From: Chloroflexi bacterium RBG_13_51_18
GTDB taxonomy: Bacteria; Chloroflexota; Dehalococcoidia; Dehalococcoidales; RBG-16-60-22
Length of the DNA: 7,478 nt
Assembly: GCA_001796495.1 (NCBI GenBank)
Contig: MGMR01000018.1
Span: forward strand, 1 to 7,478
Direction: 5' to 3'
The notes under the pieces are model-generated. The model was not told the origin of the DNA, did no database searches, and saw only the letters and a program-made list of their open reading frames with translations. Shown here one piece after another: positions 4,905-7,478 of this stretch. Each line of letters begins with the position of its first letter. Position 1 is the stretch's first letter. A program made the translations under genes and the position numbers.

Positions 4905-5645
4905 ATGGTAGAAATTAGATACAGTGACCAATATGAAATTACTGACCTTGCCGGGCAGACCGTTTGTGAAGCCCGCCAGCAGTTTAAATCCGACTTTGGC
5001 ATCCCGGAAAAAGCCTCGGCCAGATTAAACGGCTCTAAGGTCAAAGCAAACGCCGAACTGGACACGGTGCTCAATGACGACGATAAGCTTACCTTCGCCG
5101 TCTCCCGCAGCAGGACGCCTTTCCTTATCGGCGCCCTGCTCCTGGCGCTGGCCGTAACCGGCAGCGTGTTCGCCTTCGGGTGGATCAACGCATCTACCAC
5201 AATTACGTCCACCGTGGGCAACAACTTCGCCAATGTCATCGCAGCCAACAACCTGACCGGCTGGACGGCTCATGGCAATACTAAAGGTAATATCGGCACG
5301 GGCAACATCTTCACCATCATGCCCGACCCGACCTATACCGGTGACCTGGTTATCACAGTCAGCATCGGCAACGCTGCCGAACTGGCACAGCAATACCGCG
5401 TACTCTCCCTCCAGCTTGAGCTAGTGCAGTCGGACAACGTTACCACCATCGACCTTAGTGCCGGCAACAGTGGCTTTTGGACCATGCTTACTCTACAAAA
5501 TGGTTCGGTAGACCTCTTCCCTTTGACCACACAAAACATGAGCGTCAGGGTCAAGAGCGGTTTCTACATCACCCAAGCTAAGGGAACCGGCCCCTGGGGC
5601 GGCGCCTCTTCCCCGGACCTGTTCTGTGAAGTCACCCAGAGGTAA
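4905..5645 (+). CDS. Membrane-anchored surface protein with N-terminal ubiquitin-like beta-grasp domain
   Basis: This 246-aa protein appears to have three parts. Residues 1-67 form a small cytoplasmic domain with the look of a ubiquitin/ThiS-like beta-grasp fold: VEIRYSDQYEI strands, a helix around 20-31, LNGSKV at 41-46, and the final loop LNDDDKLTF. The closest style I know is the PRTRC protein C type; there is no C-terminal Gly-Gly. Residues 72-92 are one membrane segment, leaving through TGSVFAFGW. The outer part (about 95-246) is Thr/Asn/Gly-rich. Its last 110 or so residues match the C-terminus of the next protein: DPTYTGDL at 140-147 and FCEVTQR at the very end. AGGAGG lies 12 nt before the ATG. 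If the SipW-type peptidase cuts after the FA motif, the beta-grasp domain is a folded pro-part that stays inside. Function is unknown. Confidence 0.8.
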   Translation: MVEIRYSDQYEITDLAGQTVCEARQQFKSDFGIPEKASARLNGSKVKANAELDTVLNDDDKLTFAVSRSRTPFLIGALLLALAVTGSVFAFGWINASTTITSTVGNNFANVIAANNLTGWTAHGNTKGNIGTGNIFTIMPDPTYTGDLVITVSIGNAAELAQQYRVLSLQLELVQSDNVTTIDLSAGNSGFWTMLTLQNGSVDLFPLTTQNMSVRVKSGFYITQAKGTGPWGGASSPDLFCEVTQR

Positions 5646-5649
5646 TATA
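5625..5649 (+). repeat. Duplicated gene end, copy 1 (second copy 6778-6802)
   Basis: The last codons, stop and following bases of both surface-protein genes are nearly the same: 21 of 25 positions agree. The four differences are all third codon positions (TGT/TGC, GAA/GAG, GTC/GTT, ACC/ACG). The final 13 bases CAGAGGTAATATA, including non-coding bases after the stop, are identical. In copy 2 GAGGT can serve as ribosome binding site for the signal peptidase gene. In copy 1 nothing starts at a suitable distance, so it looks like a relic of gene duplication. Confidence 0.6.
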
Positions 5650-5661
5650 TAGTAATAATAA

Positions 5662-5696
5662 GGTAGGGTAGCCGGAAAGCAGCCTGCTACCCTACC
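5662..5696 (+). other. Strong intercistronic hairpin
   Basis: GGTAGGGTAGC (5662-5672) and GCTACCCTACC (5686-5696) form a perfect 11-bp stem with a 13-nt loop. No T tract follows, so it is not a classical intrinsic terminator. Its place 16 nt after a surface-protein stop suggests a 3' mRNA stabiliser or a partial terminator that sets unequal output of the two surface genes. A second, smaller inverted repeat CTAGC/GCTAG lies at 5713-5733. Confidence 0.7.
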
Positions 5697-5751
5697 CCAT
5701 CAAATTCCCGGTCTAGCTGCTGAAAGTCGCTAGTGAATAGAGAATAAAAAA

Positions 5752-6798
5752 ATGAAAAAGAAATTAATATTCGGAGGAATGGTAATACTCGCCCTAGTGT
5801 TGACTACTGGTACCTTCGCTTACACCTATACCAATGTAAGCACTTCAACACTGGGTGCTACCTTGTCTGACGTCCCTTACGTTACTTACCAGGCGTCAGC
5901 CCAACAGCCAAACTGGGAAAGCATCCTGCCCGAGGGTGAGTATGCCTCCGAAACACTTGTTCCGATTTTCGCCGGCGACGATACCGAATTACCCTCCCAG
6001 TTCCCAACTTCAGGCGAACACTGGGATAAAGTAGATGAAGAACCGGCCGATGACTTCGGTACCTATGTTTCCACCTTAAGCTCTAAAGACTGGGAAAGAG
6101 ACCTTTATAATCTAAGTACTTTTACCGGAGCCAGCGGCGAAGAAATGATTAGCAGTGTTACCGTTTACTTCCGCTTCGCCTCCAGTGGCAGCTATAATGT
6201 CCAAGCCATGGCAGCCCTGAAAACCAACGGCGAAGTATATGAAGGCCCGATTATAGTTTATAACAGTCCCAGTTTCGTTACTGAATCATGGGAATGCCCG
6301 GTTAATCCCTCTACCGAAGAAGCCTGGACATGGGAAGAAATCAATGATTTGCAGGCTGGAATAACCGCTAGAGGCAATTCCACCACGAAGCCGGTCATCT
6401 GCACCCAGGTATATGTCCAGGTCAACTATGAGTATTCCAACACACAAGGTGAAGTACCGGCAGGTTTCCTGTTCGACATAAATCCCAGCCCTGATTATAC
6501 CGGCGACCTGCAGGTGAAAATATACCTCACCAATACTACCGAATTACTAAAAGCCTACAAATATATCAACATGAAAATTTTCATGGCAAACACTTTTGAA
6601 GCAGATAAAACTCCAGATTACCAAGTTCTTAGCATTGAAACGGGTGTAGTTATTTTTAACATTGAAGGCGGCTCGGCCTCAAGCTACCATGTACAACTGA
6701 CCGGCGGTAGCTACCGGCTGATTTCAGATAATCCCGACGAATGGGGAGCGGGATGGAACATCGTTCCTGAATTCTACTGCGAGGTTACGCAGAGGTAA
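5752..6798 (+). CDS. Secreted surface protein with SipW-type signal peptide, two-domain
   Basis: The 348-aa product starts with a signal sequence: MKKK, a hydrophobic stretch (5-18), then TTGTFAYTYTN. This resembles the TasA/camelysin-type signals cut by SipW. Residues about 40-233 form a beta-rich domain. Its pattern is HWDKVDEEPADDFGTYV, DLYNL at 117-121, SVTVYFRF, a Thr/Gly-rich middle, AWTWEEINDLQAG and CTQVYVQVNYEY (C217). I recall this pattern from exported Chloroflexota and metagenomic proteins, where it resembles a jelly-roll adhesion module. Residues about 240-348 repeat the C-terminal domain of the upstream protein: YTGDL at 249-253, NTTELLKAY and terminal FYCEVTQR. The region before the ATG has only a weak GAGA-type Shine-Dalgarno. 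An ATG at 5779 sits too close to GGAGG to be preferred. The signal peptidase gene starts 9 nt after the stop, so the two are co-transcribed. Likely a fibre or coat component; the ligand is unknown. Confidence 0.85.
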   Translation: MKKKLIFGGMVILALVLTTGTFAYTYTNVSTSTLGATLSDVPYVTYQASAQQPNWESILPEGEYASETLVPIFAGDDTELPSQFPTSGEHWDKVDEEPADDFGTYVSTLSSKDWERDLYNLSTFTGASGEEMISSVTVYFRFASSGSYNVQAMAALKTNGEVYEGPIIVYNSPSFVTESWECPVNPSTEEAWTWEEINDLQAGITARGNSTTKPVICTQVYVQVNYEYSNTQGEVPAGFLFDINPSPDYTGDLQVKIYLTNTTELLKAYKYINMKIFMANTFEADKTPDYQVLSIETGVVIFNIEGGSASSYHVQLTGGSYRLISDNPDEWGAGWNIVPEFYCEVTQR

Positions 6799-6802
6799 TA
6801 TA
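6778..6802 (+). repeat. Duplicated gene end, copy 2
   Basis: This is the partner of the segment at 5625-5649. Here the conserved AGAGG (6791-6795), which overlaps the stop codon, stands 12 nt before the signal peptidase ATG and is its only visible Shine-Dalgarno. Confidence 0.6.
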
Positions 6803-6807
6803 AGACC

Positions 6808-7478
6808 ATGAAACGCGCTATCGGATTAATATTTTTAACAGCAGCATTTATCGTAGCTTTCCTTTCGGTAAGAGGCTCGCTGCCGTTCATACCCATTTTC
6901 GGTTCCTCAATGGAACCTGTGCTGAAGTCCGGCGGTTTATTATTCATCGACCCTATGGACTCTAAAGATGTGAGATTAGGCGATATTATCGTTTTTAATA
7001 TCCCGGCAGCGGTACGTGAATACTATAACTATCCCCCCACCGTAGCCCACAGGGTTGTTAAAATAATCACCGTGCCTAACTTGAGCTTCCGCACCGCCGG
7101 CGATAACACCGGTGAAGACCCGTTCACCGTAAGACCACAGGATATCCGCGGCACCGTGGGCAAGCAGATACCTTACTTCGGCCTGCCGCTGCTCTTTTTC
7201 CAGAGCCAGCAGGGTGTGATATTTGCCATTATCGCCCTGATTCTCCTGGCTATATTCCTCTATGGCGGTGAAATCGGGCGCGGCGGCAACAGGCTGCATC
7301 GCGGTGTGTTTGCTCCTGTAATCAACGAAGAAAAGCGTGCCAACCGCATGCTTTCACGCAAGATAGAAGCTACGGAAAAGAAGATGGACACCACCGAGCA
7401 GGCGTTGGAGAAATTCTCCCTCGCTGTAACCGAATACGCCAAGCACCTGGCCAGCCATACCAGCGCCATCCAGGGTTT
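6808..7478 (+). CDS. SipW/Sec11-type signal peptidase I (family S26B), 3' end cut off
   Basis: The frame from ATG 6808 stays open to the window end (223 codons seen). It is a membrane serine protease that removes signal peptides outside the membrane. An N-terminal membrane helix (about 4-21) leads to the nucleophile S34 in IFGSSMEPVL. H81 in VAHRVV takes the place of the catalytic Lys of ordinary bacterial LepB, as in SipW, archaeal and ER Sec11 enzymes. The RTAGDNTGEDPF box (95-106) with D99 is the third conserved element. A second membrane helix spans about 136-152. After it comes a long charged tail, NEEKRANRMLSRKIEATEKK... to the edge, that looks like a cytoplasmic coiled coil and exceeds the usual SipW length. 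SipW-type enzymes are usually dedicated to neighbouring TasA-like substrates; here the two upstream surface proteins fit that role. It may be translationally coupled to the upstream gene. Confidence 0.88.
   Translation, partial: MKRAIGLIFLTAAFIVAFLSVRGSLPFIPIFGSSMEPVLKSGGLLFIDPMDSKDVRLGDIIVFNIPAAVREYYNYPPTVAHRVVKIITVPNLSFRTAGDNTGEDPFTVRPQDIRGTVGKQIPYFGLPLLFFQSQQGVIFAIIALILLAIFLYGGEIGRGGNRLHRGVFAPVINEEKRANRMLSRKIEATEKKMDTTEQALEKFSLAVTEYAKHLASHTSAIQG

Noticed and set aside
6976..7469. Minus-strand open frames across the signal peptidase gene
   Set aside because: The plus strand carries intact S26B catalytic motifs in one continuous frame to the edge; the reverse frames have none.

Overview
The window looks like a piece of a bacterial chromosome of roughly 50 % GC, most likely from the Chloroflexota, class Dehalococcoidia. 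That placement is from memory of protein style (the XRE regulator and the surface-protein domains), not from a marker gene, and is moderately confident. No rRNA, tRNA, transposase, phage gene or CRISPR array was seen.

Left part (1-1777). A minus-strand gene for a COG2509-type FAD-dependent dehydrogenase (144-1538) has its own sigma-70-type promoter and a leader holding a terminator-like hairpin. Beyond its 3' end a second strong minus-strand promoter (92-120) drives something that leaves the window at base 1. The plus-strand XRE regulator gene (1778-2164) diverges from the dehydrogenase. Its near-consensus promoter ends so close to the ATG that the mRNA should be leaderless. The promoters of the XRE gene and the left-edge transcript share TCAGGGGT exactly 8 nt upstream of TTGAC, which suggests shared control.

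Middle part (2165-4746). After a clear intrinsic terminator comes a two-gene operon: a histidine kinase with no sensor domain (2308-3027) and an OmpR/PhoB-type response regulator (3036-3734). The 202-nt gap after it contains an 11-bp-phased array of CTTTAT(G/T) half-sites, organised like a Pho box, in front of a poor -35 and an extended -10. The next gene (3937-4746) encodes a NarL/LuxR-like protein whose receiver lacks the phosphoacceptor aspartate.

Right part (4747-7478). A leader with a strong Shine-Dalgarno followed by an ATG-TAA start-stop and short ORFs precedes a putative surface-fibre locus. It holds a membrane-anchored protein with an N-terminal ubiquitin-like beta-grasp domain (4905-5645), a larger secreted protein sharing its C-terminal domain (5752-6798), and a SipW/Sec11-type signal peptidase cut by the window edge (6808-7478). 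Both surface proteins have a TG-x-x-FA-(F/Y) membrane-exit motif and end in CEVTQR.

Working model (inference): the kinase/regulator pair activates the degenerate LuxR-like protein through the phased array. That protein, or the same array, then controls a small exported-protein system that the dedicated signal peptidase matures.
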